NCBI GenBank assembly: GCA_021156385.1
Contig: JAJNDL010000116.1
Coordinates: forward strand, 1-5,453
Length of the DNA stretch: 5,453 nt
From: Moraxellaceae bacterium
Lineage (GTDB): Bacteria > Pseudomonadota > Gammaproteobacteria > Pseudomonadales > Moraxellaceae
Reading direction: 5' to 3'
Each line of letters opens with the position of its first letter. The stretch's first letter is position 1. The notes under the pieces were generated by a model. That model ran no database searches. It was not told the origin of the DNA and saw nothing but the letters and a program-made list of their open reading frames with translations. Positions 5,023-5,453 of the stretch are shown here, piece after piece. The position numbers were made by a program, and so were the translations under genes.

Positions 5023-5453
5023 ATGACATGGCGCAGCAGAGGATACGCAGGCGTGTTCGGCGCCTTGCTGGGGAGTGCGGCGGCAGCGGCCACGCCGGCG
5101 CGCACGCTGGTCGAGGTCAACCTGCATGCCGGCCCGGCATTCGCGTATCCCGTGGTCGCCGTGCTCGTACCGGGCGCGGCGGTCGAGGTGCAGGGCTGCC
5201 TGCCGGACTACAGCTGGTGCGACGTCGTCGCCGGCCGCGACCGCGGCTGGGTCAACGCTGATTACCTCGGTCACGACGACCAGGAAGACGGCCTCTCGCT
5301 GCACGACTACGGCGCCGGCCTCGGCATCGCCGTCTTTTCCTTCCTGCCGCAGCGCTACTGGCACGAGCATTACCGCGACCACGACTTCTATCGCCACCGC
5401 CACCACTGGCTGCACCCGGGGCCGGAGGTGATCGTGCTGCCGCCGGCGCAGGC
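5023..5453 (+). CDS. Secreted bacterial SH3-domain protein with His/Trp/Tyr-rich region, 3' end outside window
   Basis: A predicted exported protein; 143 codons are visible and no stop is reached. The ATG at 5023 has GGAG eight bases upstream and follows the lipoprotein stop by 23 bases, so the two are probably cotranscribed. Residues 1-23 form a short signal peptide (MTWRSRGYAG, then an Ala/Gly/Leu core ending AAAAAT). Residues about 26-82 match a bacterial SH3 (SH3b) domain: VEVNLHAGPAFAYPVVAVLV, then GAAVEVQGC, SWCDVVAGRDRGWVNADYL. Cys59 and Cys66 in the domain could form a disulfide. Residues about 104-131 are unusually rich in His, Tyr, Trp and Phe (RYWHEHYRDHDFYRHRHHW). SH3b domains often bind cell-wall peptides, but related proteins of this layout have no assigned function. 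No catalytic domain is visible in this part. Confidence 0.87.
   Translation, partial: MTWRSRGYAGVFGALLGSAAAAATPARTLVEVNLHAGPAFAYPVVAVLVPGAAVEVQGCLPDYSWCDVVAGRDRGWVNADYLGHDDQEDGLSLHDYGAGLGIAVFSFLPQRYWHEHYRDHDFYRHRHHWLHPGPEVIVLPPAQ

Noticed and set aside
4810..5415. Minus-strand 201-codon frame opposite the lipoprotein and SH3 genes
   Set aside because: Antisense to two well-supported genes with SDs, signal peptides and domains; its own product has no recognisable features.

Overview
This window comes from a high-GC Gram-negative bacterium, most likely a Beta- or Gammaproteobacterium. That placement is an inference from four things: the strong G/C bias at third codon positions, the proteobacterial-style Flp pilin and CpaA/B/C proteins, a DUF4124 protein, and a lipobox lipoprotein. 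No rRNA, tRNA or other taxonomic marker is present, so it stays loose.

Left two thirds (1-3290, minus strand): the head of a tad/Flp type IVc pilus operon. In transcription order it holds flp (major prepilin, 62 aa), cpaA/tadV (prepilin peptidase, 170 aa), cpaB/rcpC (periplasmic SAF-domain assembly protein, 311 aa) and cpaC/rcpA (outer-membrane secretin, 424 residues visible, running off the left edge). The peptidase matures the pilin, CpaB links the periplasmic machinery to the pore, and CpaC is the pore. The motor (tadA), platform (tadB/C) and tadZ genes would be expected beyond the left edge.

Control region of the pilus operon (3122-3290, plus 2835-2932): a CRP/Vfr-like palindrome, a good TATACT -10 box, a 9-bp inverted repeat at the predicted transcription start, and an SD displayed in a small hairpin loop precede flp. 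Two perfect tandem stem-loops without U-tracts fill the gap between flp and cpaA. They would suit uneven expression, with much pilin and little machinery.

Middle (3287-3565): an AT-richer stretch with no convincing gene. It ends at a GC-rich hairpin that probably terminates the next minus-strand gene.

Right third: a minus-strand secreted DUF4124 protein (3608-4027) is divergent from a two-gene plus-strand unit. That unit is a lipoprotein with an uncharacterised N-terminal domain and a C-terminal PDZ domain (4211-4999), followed 23 bases later by a secreted SH3-domain protein with a His/Trp/Tyr-rich tail (5023 to beyond the right edge). The divergent promoter region carries a perfect 22-bp palindrome. 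These three envelope proteins have no demonstrated link to the pilus; adjacency is the only evidence. I see no mobile element, CRISPR array, tRNA, or obviously new multi-gene system. The most interesting material is regulatory.
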